From contig CAKOVU010000005.1 in NCBI GenBank assembly GCA_934122115.1, positions 15,349-79,348 of the forward strand: a DNA stretch of 64,000 nucleotides. The letters are read 5' to 3'. Shown here in pieces: positions 35,334 to 44,675 of the stretch. This DNA is from UMGS1901 sp934122115. Lineage in GTDB: Bacteria > Bacillota > Clostridia > TANB77 > CAG-508. Made by a program: the position numbers and the translations under genes. Numbering within the stretch: position 1 is the first letter of the stretch; each line of letters starts with the position of its first letter. The notes beneath the pieces are model-generated. The model was not told the origin of the DNA, made no database searches, and saw only the letters and a list, made by a program, of their open reading frames with translations.

Positions 35334-35339
35334 ATATTC

Positions 35340-35416
35340 ATACGAATAACAGCAAAAAAATTCGTTTATGTTACTTAAAAACAACACCCACATCTGCGAA
35401 TGTGGGTGTTTCTCTT
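35340..35416 (+). ncRNA. Putative small RNA 1 (about 77 nt)
   Basis: It starts with ATACGAATAACAGCAAAAAA (35340-35359). ACGAAT/ATTCGT forms a hairpin presenting the AACAGCAAAAAA loop. It ends in a perfect 11-bp terminator stem (AACACCCACAT / ATGTGGGTGTT, 35383-35410). No ribosome site or plausible ORF is present. The family is not recognised. Confidence 0.5.
35383..35416 (+). terminator. Terminator of putative small RNA 1
   Basis: GC-rich 11-bp perfect stem, 6-nt loop, then TCTCTT. It could also end the carboxypeptidase transcript. Confidence 0.8.
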
Positions 35417-35421
35417 ATGTA

Positions 35422-35449
35422 TTGACACTTATTAAAATAGTTTTAAAAT
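35422..35449 (+). promoter_or_regulatory. Promoter of putative small RNA 2
   Basis: TTGACA (35422-35427), 16-bp spacer, TAAAAT (35444-35449), placed immediately after the small RNA 1 terminator. Confidence 0.65.
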
Positions 35450-35455
35450 TAAGTA

Positions 35456-35545
35456 TATAAGTATCAATACGCATAACAGCAAAAAACTTTTCATTTTATG
35501 CTACCTCCTCTCAATATAGACTCTCTATAAAAGAGGTAAAATAAG
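35456..35545 (+). ncRNA. Putative small RNA 2 or leader, sharing the 5' element
   Basis: It contains ATACGCATAACAGCAAAAAA at 35467-35486, one mismatch from the element in small RNA 1. GCATAA/TTATGC (35471-35476 and 35496-35501) again closes a hairpin with the AACAGC loop. A second stem pairs TACCTC (35502-35507) with GAGGTA (35533-35538) around an inner TATAGA/TCTATA stem. The CTACCTCCTC tract resembles an anti-Shine-Dalgarno sequence. The 3' end is not clear because no T run follows. Confidence 0.4.
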
Positions 35546-35635
35546 TATACAACATAATAGAACTAAAATAAAGAAAAATCGTATATGAAAAATCGACAAA
35601 AGCTTACGGAAACTTAAAAAAATCAAAATAATACA

Positions 35636-35664
35636 TTGACTTTACTGGCATGATATGGTAAAAT
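35636..35664 (+). promoter_or_regulatory. Promoter of the str operon
   Basis: TTGACT (35636-35641), 17-bp spacer, TAAAAT (35659-35664), 65 bp before the rpsL start. Confidence 0.8.
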
Positions 35665-35670
35665 AAAAAA

Positions 35671-35701
35671 GCTAGTGTGAAAGTATTTTGTTTATACTAG
35701 C
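35671..35701 (+). promoter_or_regulatory. Leader hairpin of rpsL
   Basis: GCTAGTGTGAA and TTTATACTAGC form an imperfect 11-bp stem at the predicted 5' end of the str mRNA, ahead of the AGGAGGTG ribosome site. It probably stabilises or regulates the message. Confidence 0.5.
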
Positions 35702-35729
35702 AATAAGAAAATCAGGAGGTGAATTTTAA

Positions 35730-36143
35730 GTGCCAACAATTAATCAATTAGTAAGAAAAGGAAGAAAAACAACTACAACAAAATCTACATCACCAGCTCT
35801 TCAACATGGATTTAACTCTATGAAGAAGAAGGTAACAGATAGGAGAGCTCCACAAAAAAGAGGAGTTTGTACTGTTGTTAAAACTGTTACACCTAAGAAG
35901 CCAAACTCAGCATTAAGAAAAGTTGCCAGAGTTAAGCTTTCAAACGGATATGAAGTAACTTCTTATATTCCAGGAATCGGACACAACTTACAAGAGCATA
36001 GTGTTGTTCTAATAAGAGGAGGAAGAGTAAAAGACCTTCCAGGTGTTAGATACCACATCATAAGAGGAACTTTAGATACAGCAGGTGTTAAAGACAGAAT
36101 GCAAGGTAGATCTAAGTACGGAGCTAAAAAGCCTAAAAAATAA
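35730..36143 (+). CDS. rpsL: 30S ribosomal protein S12
   Basis: 137 residues from a GTG start with AGGAGGTG upstream. S12 lies at the decoding centre. The conserved loops TPKKPNSALRK and the GGRVKDLPGVRYH segment are intact, with Lys at the classic streptomycin-contact position. It is the first gene of the str operon (rpsL-rpsG-fusA-tuf). Confidence 0.98.
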   Translation: MPTINQLVRKGRKTTTTKSTSPALQHGFNSMKKKVTDRRAPQKRGVCTVVKTVTPKKPNSALRKVARVKLSNGYEVTSYIPGIGHNLQEHSVVLIRGGRVKDLPGVRYHIIRGTLDTAGVKDRMQGRSKYGAKKPKK

Positions 36144-36183
36144 AGCTTAGACAATTTATGGTGCGTATAACTTACTAATTTAA

Positions 36184-36290
36184 GGTACTTAAATTTAGCA
36201 TAGATTATAAGCACTAAACTGAAAAAGTTTCGAGAAGTATTAGTATTGAACTTTTTAGAGTACCTGTGATACTAGGTAAATATTAGTATC
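36184..36290 (+). promoter_or_regulatory. Structured rpsL-rpsG intercistronic region
   Basis: An outer stem GGTACT/AGTACC (36184-36189 and 36259-36264) encloses an AAAAAGTT/AACTTTTT hairpin (36222-36256). A perfect GATACTA/TAGTATC hairpin follows (36268-36290), then the rpsG ribosome site. In other bacteria S7 represses its own operon by binding the rpsL-rpsG spacer; this structure may serve that role. Confidence 0.45.
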
Positions 36291-36314
36291 AAATTTAAAA
36301 AGGAGGGAAGAATA

Positions 36315-36785
36315 GTGCCAAGAAAAGGATATATAGCAAAAAGAGAAGTTTTACCAGACCCAATGTATAATAGCAAAGTTGTTACAAAATTAATCAACAA
36401 TGTTATGTTAGATGGTAAGAAAACAGTTGCTCAAACAATCGTTTATGATGCATTTGATATTATAAAAGAAAAAGAGCAAAAAAATCCATTAGAGGTATTT
36501 GAAGAAGCACTAAACAATGTAATGCCAGTTCTAGAAGTTAAAGCAAGAAGAATTGGTGGTGCAACATACCAAGTACCACTAGAAATTAGACCAGAAAGAA
36601 GACAAACTTTAGGTTTAAGATGGTTAGTAACATATGCAAGAAACAGACATGAAAAAACAATGGCTGAAAAACTTGCAGCTGAAATAATGGATGCAGTAAG
36701 CGGTAATGGTGGAGCATTCAAGAAGAAAGAAGATATGCATAAAATGGCTGAAGCTAATAAGGCTTTTGCTCATTACAAATTCTAA
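36315..36785 (+). CDS. rpsG: 30S ribosomal protein S7
   Basis: 156 residues from a GTG start preceded by AGGAGGGAAGAATA. S7 nucleates assembly of the 30S head and binds the 3' domain of 16S rRNA. The N-terminus (PRKGYIAKREVLPDPMYNSK) and the C-terminal NKAFAHYKF are diagnostic. The spacer to rpsL is unusually long (171 bp) and structured. fusA follows 41 bp later. Confidence 0.98.
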   Translation: MPRKGYIAKREVLPDPMYNSKVVTKLINNVMLDGKKTVAQTIVYDAFDIIKEKEQKNPLEVFEEALNNVMPVLEVKARRIGGATYQVPLEIRPERRQTLGLRWLVTYARNRHEKTMAEKLAAEIMDAVSGNGGAFKKKEDMHKMAEANKAFAHYKF

Positions 36786-36826
36786 GATTAGATATTAAAA
36801 TATCCTAAAAGAAGGAGGAAAAATAA

Positions 36827-38917
36827 ATGGCTGAAACTAAAAGAGATATGCCTTTAGAGAAAGTTAGAAATATAGGAATTATGGCTCACATTGATGCTGG
36901 TAAAACAACAACAACAGAGAGAATACTTTTCTATACAGGAAAAACACACAAAATAGGCGAAGTTCATGAAGGCGAAGCTACTATGGACTGGATGGTTCAA
37001 GAGCAAGAAAGAGGTATAACAATTACTTCTGCTGCTACAACTTGCCATTGGTTAGGACATAGAATAAATATAATAGATACTCCTGGTCACGTTGACTTCA
37101 CAGTAGAAGTTGAAAGATCATTAAGAGTTCTAGATAGTGCTATACTTGTACTTGCAGCTAAAGGTGGAGTTCAACCACAATCAGAAACAGTTTGGAGACA
37201 AGCTGATAAATATGAAGTACCTAGAATGGTATATGTAAACAAAATGGACATTACAGGTGCTGATTTTTATGGCTGTGTAGACCAAATAAAAAATAGATTA
37301 GGAGCTCATCCTGTTCCAATTCAATTACCAATAGGAGCAGAAGACAATTTCCAAGGAATTGTAGACCTAATCAAAATGAGAGCATTTATTCATAAAGACG
37401 ATTTAGGAAAAGAAATCGAAGAGACAGAAATTCCTGAAGATATGAAGGCAGATGCTGAAAAATATAGATCAGAAATGATTGAAGCAGCAGCAGAACAAGA
37501 TGATGAATTAATGATGAAATATCTTGAAGGTGAAGAACTAACTGCTGAAGAAATCAAAAAAGGTTTAAGAAAAGGAACTATATCTAACAGCTTAATATTA
37601 GTAACTTGTGGATCATCTTACAAAAACAAAGGTGTTCAAGAGTTATTAAATGCTGTAGTAGATTACCTACCATCACCATTAGATATTCCAAATATTAAGG
37701 GTGTAGATGAAGATGGAAATGAAGTTGAAAGAGTAACTTCAGATTCAGAACCTTTTTCAGCTTTAGCATTTAAGATTGCAACAGATCCTTTCGTAGGAAA
37801 ATTATGCTTCTTCAGAGTATACTCTGGAACATTAGAAGCAGGTTCAACAATATTAAATGCAAACAAAGATAAAAAAGACAGAATTGGAAGAATTTTGTTA
37901 ATGCACGCAAACCATAGAGAAGATATAACAAAAGTATATGCAGGAGATATAGCTGCAGCAGTTGGTTTAAAAGAAGTATCAACTGGTGATACACTATGTG
38001 ATCCAGCACATCCAGTAATATTAGAATCTATGGAATTCCCAGAGCCGGTTATCGATATAGCTATTGAGCCAAAAGATAAGGCTAACAGCGAAAAAATGGG
38101 AATAGCTTTAGCAAAACTTGCCGAAGAAGATCCAACATTCAAAACATGGACAGATCAAGAAAGTGGTCAAACAATTATAGCTGGTATGGGTGAGTTACAC
38201 TTAGACATTATAGTTGATAGATTAAAAAGAGAGTTCAAAGTTGAATGTACTGTAGGTAAGCCACAAGTTTCTTATAAAGAAACAATTAGAAATAAAGTTA
38301 AAGTTCAAGGAAAATTCATTCGTCAATCAGGTGGTCGTGGACAATATGGTGATGTTTGGTTAGAAATGGAACCATTAGAGCCAGGAAAAGGTATTGAATT
38401 TGAGAGCAAAATCGTTGGTGGTGCTGTTCCAAAGGAATATATCAAACCTATTGAAGATGGTGTAAGAGAAGCCGCATTAAGTGGTATCTTAGCTGGATAT
38501 CCAGTAATAGATTTCAAAGCAACTTTAGTTGATGGTTCTTACCACGAAGTTGACTCTTCAGAAATGGCGTTCAAAATAGCAGGTTCTATGGCATTCAAAG
38601 AAGGATGTAAACAAGGTAAATCTGTATTATTAGAGCCTATCATGAAGGTTGAAGTTACAGTCCCAGAAGAATACATGGGAGACGTTATTGGAGATATAAA
38701 CTCTAGACGTGGAAGAATGGAAGGAATGGAAGCAAGATCTGGTAACCAAATAATTAGAGGATTTATTCCACTATCAGAAATGTTTGGTTATGCAACAGAC
38801 TTACGTTCTAAGACACAAGGAAGAGGAACATACTCAATGGAACCAAGCCATTATGAAGAAGTTCCAAAATCAGTATTAGAACAAATAGTTTCTTCAAGAG
38901 CAAAAAAATCTGAATAA
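36827..38917 (+). CDS. fusA: Elongation factor G
   Basis: 696 residues. This is the ribosomal translocase GTPase. G1 AHIDAGKTT, G3 DTPGHVDF and G4 NKMD are present, followed by domains II-V. The C-terminal RGRGTYSME-like segment (QGRGTYSMEPSHYEEVP) is intact. GAAGGAGGA precedes the ATG. Its position after rpsG in the str operon confirms the housekeeping EF-G, not a TetM-type or FusA2 paralogue. Confidence 0.98.
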   Translation: MAETKRDMPLEKVRNIGIMAHIDAGKTTTTERILFYTGKTHKIGEVHEGEATMDWMVQEQERGITITSAATTCHWLGHRINIIDTPGHVDFTVEVERSLRVLDSAILVLAAKGGVQPQSETVWRQADKYEVPRMVYVNKMDITGADFYGCVDQIKNRLGAHPVPIQLPIGAEDNFQGIVDLIKMRAFIHKDDLGKEIEETEIPEDMKADAEKYRSEMIEAAAEQDDELMMKYLEGEELTAEEIKKGLRKGTISNSLILVTCGSSYKNKGVQELLNAVVDYLPSPLDIPNIKGVDEDGNEVERVTSDSEPFSALAFKIATDPFVGKLCFFRVYSGTLEAGSTILNANKDKKDRIGRILLMHANHREDITKVYAGDIAAAVGLKEVSTGDTLCDPAHPVILESMEFPEPVIDIAIEPKDKANSEKMGIALAKLAEEDPTFKTWTDQESGQTIIAGMGELHLDIIVDRLKREFKVECTVGKPQVSYKETIRNKVKVQGKFIRQSGGRGQYGDVWLEMEPLEPGKGIEFESKIVGGAVPKEYIKPIEDGVREAALSGILAGYPVIDFKATLVDGSYHEVDSSEMAFKIAGSMAFKEGCKQGKSVLLEPIMKVEVTVPEEYMGDVIGDINSRRGRMEGMEARSGNQIIRGFIPLSEMFGYATDLRSKTQGRGTYSMEPSHYEEVPKSVLEQIVSSRAKKSE

Positions 38918-39048
38918 GATTAATATTTATAATAGTTAAAACACAAAAAAGTGTAAAACTATTGCAAAATTTATAAAAATATTATAAAATGCTTATGCAT
39001 GGTAGAAGTAAGAAGGTAGACTTCTAAAATATAAAGGAGGAATTTAAA

Positions 39049-40248
39049 ATGGCAAAGGAAAAATTTGTTAGATCAAAGCCACACGTTAACATTGGTACAA
39101 TCGGACACGTTGACCATGGTAAAACAACAACAACAGCAGCTATTACAAAATACTTAAGCTTATTAGGAAAAGCTAAATATGAAGCATACGATCAAATCGA
39201 TGGTGCTCCAGAAGAAAAAGCAAGAGGAATCACAATCAACACAGCACACGTTGAATATGAAACAGATAACAGACATTATGCACACGTTGACTGCCCAGGA
39301 CACGCTGATTATGTTAAAAACATGATTACAGGTGCAGCTCAAATGGATGGAGCAATATTAGTTGTTTCTGCAGCTGATGGACCAATGCCTCAAACAAGAG
39401 AGCATATACTATTAGCAAGACAAGTTGGTGTTAAATATATCGTTGTTTACTTAAACAAATGCGATATGGTTGACGATCCAGAATTATTAGAATTAGTTGA
39501 AATGGAAGTTAGAGACCTATTAACAGAATACGGTTTCCCAGGAGATGAAATTCCAGTAATAAAAGGATCTTCATTAAAAGTTCTAGAAAGCACATCAACA
39601 GATCCAAATGCACCAGAATATCAATGCATGAAAGAATTAATGGATGCAGTTGATAACTATATCCCAACACCAGAAAGACCAGTTGACCAACCATTCTTAA
39701 TGCCTATAGAAGACGTTATGACAATTACAGGTCGTGGAACAGTTGTTACTGGTAGAGTTGAAAGAGGACAAGTAAAATTACAAGACGAAGTTGAAATAGT
39801 TGGTATTAAACCATCTACAAAAACTGTAGTAACAGGTGTTGAAATGTTTAGAAAATTGTTAGATCAAGCAGAAGCTGGAGATAACATCGGTGTTCTATTA
39901 AGAGGTGTACAAAGAACAGACGTTGAAAGAGGTCAAGTTCTTGCAAAACCTGGAACAATACATCCACACACAAAATTCAAAGCTCAAGTATACGTTCTTA
40001 CAAAAGAAGAAGGTGGACGTCATACACCATTCTTCAATGGATACAGACCACAATTCTACTTCAGAACTACAGACGTTACAGGTGTAATCGATCTAGAAGC
40101 TGGAACAGAAATGGTTATGCCAGGTGATAACGTAAACATGACAATCGAATTAATCACACCAATCGCTATAGAAAAAGGACTAAGATTCGCTATCCGTGAA
40201 GGTGGTAGAACAGTAGGTTCAGGTGTTGTTGCTGATATAATCGAGTAA
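39049..40248 (+). CDS. tuf: Elongation factor Tu
   Basis: 399 residues. It delivers aminoacyl-tRNA to the ribosome. GHVDHGKTT, DCPGHADY and NKCD G-motifs are present, and domains II and III are complete to SGVVADIIE. AAAGGAGG precedes the ATG. It is richer in C-ending codons (AAC, GAC, ATC) than most neighbours, as expected for a highly expressed gene. The 131-bp fusA-tuf spacer holds a small AGAAGT/ACTTCT hairpin. A terminator follows. Confidence 0.98.
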   Translation: MAKEKFVRSKPHVNIGTIGHVDHGKTTTTAAITKYLSLLGKAKYEAYDQIDGAPEEKARGITINTAHVEYETDNRHYAHVDCPGHADYVKNMITGAAQMDGAILVVSAADGPMPQTREHILLARQVGVKYIVVYLNKCDMVDDPELLELVEMEVRDLLTEYGFPGDEIPVIKGSSLKVLESTSTDPNAPEYQCMKELMDAVDNYIPTPERPVDQPFLMPIEDVMTITGRGTVVTGRVERGQVKLQDEVEIVGIKPSTKTVVTGVEMFRKLLDQAEAGDNIGVLLRGVQRTDVERGQVLAKPGTIHPHTKFKAQVYVLTKEEGGRHTPFFNGYRPQFYFRTTDVTGVIDLEAGTEMVMPGDNVNMTIELITPIAIEKGLRFAIREGGRTVGSGVVADIIE

Positions 40249-40265
40249 TAATCAAAATAATATAT

Positions 40266-40309
40266 AAATAACAAGGAATACGAGAAATCGTAAACCTTGT
40301 TATTTTTTC
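40266..40309 (+). terminator. Terminator of the str operon
   Basis: AAATAACAAGG pairs with CCTTGTTATTT around an 18-nt loop, then TTT, 17 bp after the tuf stop. Confidence 0.88.
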
Positions 40310-40338
40310 TTGACTTTTATAGTGTTTCATTATATACT
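40310..40338 (+). promoter_or_regulatory. Promoter of the SH3b-NlpC/P60 gene
   Basis: TTGACT (40310-40315), 17-bp spacer, TATACT (40333-40338), 32 bp before the ATG. Confidence 0.75.
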
Positions 40339-40369
40339 GATACCGAAAATATCAAAAGGAGTATTATAT

Positions 40370-41626
40370 ATGAAACATAAATTACTATATATAATAGCAA
40401 TATTAATTACACTAATGATAATGTTTTCAGCCAATATATATGCCGATACAGCAACAGTAAATACAGAAACCTTAAATCTAAGAAAAGAAGCTTCAACAAG
40501 TTCGAGTATAGTAGAATTATTAAATATGAATACAGAACTAGAAATTATAGAAGAATCTGGAGACTGGTATAAAGTAAAGCATGGCAACAATACTGGATAT
40601 GTAAAAAAAGAATATGTAAAAGTTAAAGAAACTACAGAAAATAACACAAACCCTACTACTGAAGAAGTTAACAATACAGTAACTGAAGAAACAACAGGGA
40701 AATCTATTACTAAAGTAAAATCAAAATTAAGATTGACTCCATCAATGAATGCAAATATTATTGAAAACATTGAAGCAAATGAAGAGATAACAATAATATC
40801 AAAAACAAATAAATGGGCTTTTATAGATTACAAAGATGTAACAGGGTGGGTTCCACTAAATAATATTGGCCAATCTACTGGAGCAGAACAAATAAAAGAA
40901 GATACACCTAGTGAAATGCCAGAAGAGAATAAAGAAGATAATAACGATACTAGCAATGTAGAAAATACAGAAACCAAAGATACTTCTGTAACATATGAAA
41001 AAACATCAACAAAATATGTAAATACAACTTCTGTATATGTAAGAGAAAAAGCAACAACAGATTCTAAAATAATTACTACTCTTATAAAAAATACAGATGT
41101 AATAGTAACTGGGGAAGAAAACGATTGGTACAAAGTAAAATATGATACAATAACAGGATACATCAGAAAAGATTTACTATCAGATAGTAAGCAAGAAGCA
41201 ACTTCTAGAAGCAGCCTTCCAAGAGAAACAACAGAAACTGAAACTACTAGTATGGGTCAAGAAATTGTAGACTATGCAAAACAATATTTAGGCTATCCAT
41301 ATGTATATGGAGGTTCAGGAAGCAGTTCGTTTGACTGCTCAGGATTTACAATGTATGTATACAAAAAATTTGGATATAATCTAAGCCATTCTGCAACAGC
41401 ACAATCAAAATGTGGAGAATATGTTGCAAAAGAAGATTTACAGGCTGGTGATTTAGTATTCTTCTTAGATTATGAAACAATGGATGGAATAGGCCATTGT
41501 GGAATATACATAGGAGATGGTAATTTTATACATGCATCATCAGGAACAGGATATTGTGTAAAGATATCAACACTACTATCAGGAAGCTATAATAAAAGAT
41601 ATGCTACAGCAAGAAGGCTAATATAA
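40370..41626 (+). CDS. Secreted SH3b x3 - NlpC/P60 endopeptidase
   Basis: 418 residues. A signal peptide (1-~25, ending IYA) is followed by three bacterial SH3 domains (about 27-85, 105-165 and 228-285) separated by Thr/Glu/Asn-rich linkers, then an NlpC/P60 domain (about 300-418). The latter carries Cys in FDCSGFTMYVY, His in GIGHCGIYIG and a third polar residue in FIHASSG. NlpC/P60 enzymes cut gamma-D-Glu-diamino-acid bonds in peptidoglycan. AAAAGGAG is spaced for the ATG at 40370; the extension to 40310 overlaps the promoter. comEC follows 31 bp later. Confidence 0.9.
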   Translation: MKHKLLYIIAILITLMIMFSANIYADTATVNTETLNLRKEASTSSSIVELLNMNTELEIIEESGDWYKVKHGNNTGYVKKEYVKVKETTENNTNPTTEEVNNTVTEETTGKSITKVKSKLRLTPSMNANIIENIEANEEITIISKTNKWAFIDYKDVTGWVPLNNIGQSTGAEQIKEDTPSEMPEENKEDNNDTSNVENTETKDTSVTYEKTSTKYVNTTSVYVREKATTDSKIITTLIKNTDVIVTGEENDWYKVKYDTITGYIRKDLLSDSKQEATSRSSLPRETTETETTSMGQEIVDYAKQYLGYPYVYGGSGSSSFDCSGFTMYVYKKFGYNLSHSATAQSKCGEYVAKEDLQAGDLVFFLDYETMDGIGHCGIYIGDGNFIHASSGTGYCVKISTLLSGSYNKRYATARRLI

Positions 41627-41657
41627 ATTTTAAATAGGGCAATAGAAAGAGAGGATA

Positions 41658-43973
41658 ATGAAAAGACCACTACTTATTGCCGCTATTGCATATATAAATG
41701 GAATATTAATAGGGGTATACTTAAGTAAAAGTATACCTTTATTTGTTATATTATCTATAATCGTAAGCTTAATTACATCTTTTAAAAAGAATACATATAG
41801 AAACGCAATTTGTATGTATTTAATAGTTATGTGTATTTCTTCTATATATGTGTATAATAAAAATTTGAATTATGAAAGCAAATATAAAAAATATGATAAT
41901 AAAAACATTTCTATAGAAGGAACTATTATAAGTGATATTGAAGAAAAGGAGTATAATTATACATTTACAATAAGAACGAAAGACGATTATTTTCTTGTGA
42001 ATCTGAAGAAAAATAAAGAAGAGGTAAATTTAGAATATGGTAACAAACTGCAGATTTTGGGAGAATACCAAGAACCAAACAAGGCTAGAAATTACCAAGG
42101 GTTTGATTATAAAAACTATTTAAAAACAAATAAAATTTATGGAATTATAAGAGTCGATTCATATGCAAATATAATAATAAAACAGAAGAAAAATTTATCA
42201 AATTTTAAATTATTTATACATAAAATTAGGGAAATGCTAAAACAGAATATACAAGAATTACTAACAAAAAAAACATATGCATTAGGGATTGGAATATTAA
42301 TTGGAGATAATAGTAGAATTGATGAGCAAATAGTGGAAGATTTTAAAAATAGCAATTTATCGCATATGCTTGCAGTATCAGGAGCACATATAAATTATGT
42401 AGTGTTAACCGTTAGTATTTTGTTCACTAAAAAACGAGCGGGAATAAAAGCTCAAAGAGTAGTAACTATTATGATGATGCTATTTTTTATGGAACTTACA
42501 CAAATGACTCCATCTGTTGTTAGGGCTGGAATTTCATGCATAATATACATGCTCGCAAGTTTGCTATATAGAAAAGCAGATGTTATAAATGCAATGGCTA
42601 TTTCTACTTTATTGATATTATTAAACAATCCATTTAACTTGTTTAATATTGGCTTTCAATTATCATATGCAGGCACATTAGGAATAATTTTATTTTGTAA
42701 ATTGATAGACATTCCCATAAAAAATAAGTTGTTAAAATATTTAAAAGACAGCATTATAATAAGCCTAAGTGCCAACATATTTATTATACCAATTATGATG
42801 TATCAATTTAACACAATTTCACTCACATTTATTTTATCAAATTTATTGGCAGGTCCATTGCTAGGAATATCTATAATATTAGAAATTATAGTTCTTTTAA
42901 TCTCTTTTATATCTATAAATATTGCGGCTATTCCAGCCAAAGTCTTAAACATTTTATTAATTCTTATAATAAATATTGCAAATTGGTTTAGCAATATAGA
43001 AATCTCAAAAATATATGTAATTACTCCCCAAATAATATCAATAGTAGCATATTATTTAATTTGTGCTGCAATAATTTTAAAGCAGAAAAATAGAAAAGTA
43101 ATAGTGATTATAATGTTAACAGTATTAATAGTTAATTTTTTTCCAACACCAAAGAAACTAAGAATTAATTTTATAGATGTTGGGCAAGGGGATAGCACAT
43201 TAATACGAACCGAAACTAACAAAGTGATATTAATAGATAGTGGAGGAAGCACTGCGGCAAGTAGTTTTGATGTTGGAAACAAGGTTTTACTGCCATATTT
43301 ATTGGACAGAAGAATTAAAAAAATCGATTTTATAATAGTATCACACTTTGATGCTGACCATTGCCAAGCTTTTGAAACTGTAATAGATAATATTAATGTA
43401 GAAAAGGTTGTGGTTTGCAAACAATCAATGATTACACAAGAATATTTAAATATTATAAATAAGTGCAGAGAGAAAAATATAAAGGTAATTGTTGTAGAGA
43501 GAGGAGACAAGCTAAAAATAGATAAGAAAACAGAATTTGAGATATTACATCCAGGAGAAAGATTTCTGGATGACGGAAAAGGTGGATTAAATGCGAATGC
43601 TATAGTGTGCAAAATGAATTACAAATTAAATAATGGCAAAACTTTTTCAATTTTATTTACAGGAGATATAGAAGTGGAAGCGGAAAAGGAGTTAGAGCAA
43701 GTGTATGGAAAAAAGTTGAAAGCAGATATATTAAAAATAGCACATCATGGATCAAAAACATCATCTAGAGAAGAATTTATTAAGTTAGTATCACCTAAAA
43801 TTGCTTTAATTGGAGTAGGAGAGAATAATAAATTTGGGCATCCGGCGGATATTACACTTGAAAGATTAGAAAAAGAAAATGTAAAGGTATATAGAACTGA
43901 CAAGATGGGAGAAGTGAGTATCACAGTAAACAAAAATGGAAGAATAAAAGTAAAAACACAAATCGATTATTGA
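41658..43973 (+). CDS. comEC: ComEC/Rec2 DNA-uptake channel
   Basis: 771 residues. ComEC carries single-stranded DNA across the membrane in natural competence. The N-terminal DUF4131 region with membrane helices, the competence membrane domain (around HMLAVSGAHINYVVLTVSILF) and the C-terminal metallo-beta-lactamase domain (VGQGDSTLI and SHFDADHC) are all complete. AGAGAGG precedes the ATG. No comEA or comFC lies next to it. Many Clostridia keep comEC without proven competence. Confidence 0.95.
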   Translation: MKRPLLIAAIAYINGILIGVYLSKSIPLFVILSIIVSLITSFKKNTYRNAICMYLIVMCISSIYVYNKNLNYESKYKKYDNKNISIEGTIISDIEEKEYNYTFTIRTKDDYFLVNLKKNKEEVNLEYGNKLQILGEYQEPNKARNYQGFDYKNYLKTNKIYGIIRVDSYANIIIKQKKNLSNFKLFIHKIREMLKQNIQELLTKKTYALGIGILIGDNSRIDEQIVEDFKNSNLSHMLAVSGAHINYVVLTVSILFTKKRAGIKAQRVVTIMMMLFFMELTQMTPSVVRAGISCIIYMLASLLYRKADVINAMAISTLLILLNNPFNLFNIGFQLSYAGTLGIILFCKLIDIPIKNKLLKYLKDSIIISLSANIFIIPIMMYQFNTISLTFILSNLLAGPLLGISIILEIIVLLISFISINIAAIPAKVLNILLILIINIANWFSNIEISKIYVITPQIISIVAYYLICAAIILKQKNRKVIVIIMLTVLIVNFFPTPKKLRINFIDVGQGDSTLIRTETNKVILIDSGGSTAASSFDVGNKVLLPYLLDRRIKKIDFIIVSHFDADHCQAFETVIDNINVEKVVVCKQSMITQEYLNIINKCREKNIKVIVVERGDKLKIDKKTEFEILHPGERFLDDGKGGLNANAIVCKMNYKLNNGKTFSILFTGDIEVEAEKELEQVYGKKLKADILKIAHHGSKTSSREEFIKLVSPKIALIGVGENNKFGHPADITLERLEKENVKVYRTDKMGEVSITVNKNGRIKVKTQIDY

Positions 43974-44039
43974 TTGTATAAAATATTAAAAATGGTAAAT
44001 AATAGTAGTATAAAAAATTAAAAGAAAGAAGTACAAGTT

Positions 44040-44630
44040 ATGAAAAAGTATTATTATGCAATAATAGTAGGAATTGCAGTGATTATTATAGTGCTACTTG
44101 CAACAGTGGTGTTATTTAATATAAGAAAAGCTAATGTGAAATATGGGAATCAAACTTTGGAGAATACACCAGTAGAAGAAAATAATACAATTGAAAGAAA
44201 TAATGAGGTAGTGCGTACGAATTCATGGTCGGAAAAGATTTCTCCAAATGCCATTATTATTTTTAATAAATATTACAAAAAATGTGATCACACAAGTGTA
44301 ACTAGAGAAAATGTGGCCAATGAAATGGTGAATTTAACAGTAGATGAATTTATGGATTTATATAGTGATTGGACTTTAAAGAGTTTTACGAGTGATGAAG
44401 TTATATTGTATAAAGAGATAGATGATGAATGTGGAGAGCATTATGTTGTAAAAACATTAGATGGCAATATAGCAATATACAAAATTAATAATGAGAATAA
44501 CTTAGATTTGATAGAAAAAACGGAAATATCTATTAAATATTTGCCGCAAATAGATGTGGAAAATTTAGAACGCGGAGTAAGTTTAGTTGGAAAAGAAGAA
44601 CTAAATGCATATATAGAAAATTTTGAATAA
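44040..44630 (+). CDS. Membrane-anchored BofC C-terminal-domain-like protein
   Basis: 196 residues. One N-terminal membrane helix (about 5-27), a linker, then a soluble domain from SPNAIIIFNKYYKKC to the end. The last ~60 residues (YVVKTLDGNIAIYK, then ENLERGVSLVGKEELNAYIENFE) resemble the BofC C-terminal domain, which in Bacillus restrains SpoIVB in the forespore. The N-terminal BofC domain is absent, so the role is uncertain. AAAGAAAG precedes the ATG. It is convergent with pgsA over a shared terminator. Confidence 0.6.
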   Translation: MKKYYYAIIVGIAVIIIVLLATVVLFNIRKANVKYGNQTLENTPVEENNTIERNNEVVRTNSWSEKISPNAIIIFNKYYKKCDHTSVTRENVANEMVNLTVDEFMDLYSDWTLKSFTSDEVILYKEIDDECGEHYVVKTLDGNIAIYKINNENNLDLIEKTEISIKYLPQIDVENLERGVSLVGKEELNAYIENFE

Positions 44631-44675
44631 AAAATACCTTGAAGATTAAATCTCTTCAAGGTGAGTTTTATTTTT
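44630..44675. terminator. Bidirectional terminator between convergent genes
   Basis: Perfect 10-bp stem ACCTTGAAGA / TCTTCAAGGT (44636-44645 and 44653-44662), with A-rich DNA on the left and T-rich DNA on the right, so it can act in both directions. Confidence 0.85.

Larger units (their letters stand above)
35293..35729. other. 437-bp intergenic region with stacked promoters and RNA structures
   Basis: It contains no supported protein gene. In order it holds a promoter, a short terminated RNA unit, a second promoter, a second structured RNA unit, the str-operon promoter and its leader hairpin. All point rightward. Confidence 0.7.

Noticed and set aside
35368..35463. 31-codon ORF starting in putative small RNA 1
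   Set aside because: No ribosome site, and it reads through the terminator stem and the next promoter.
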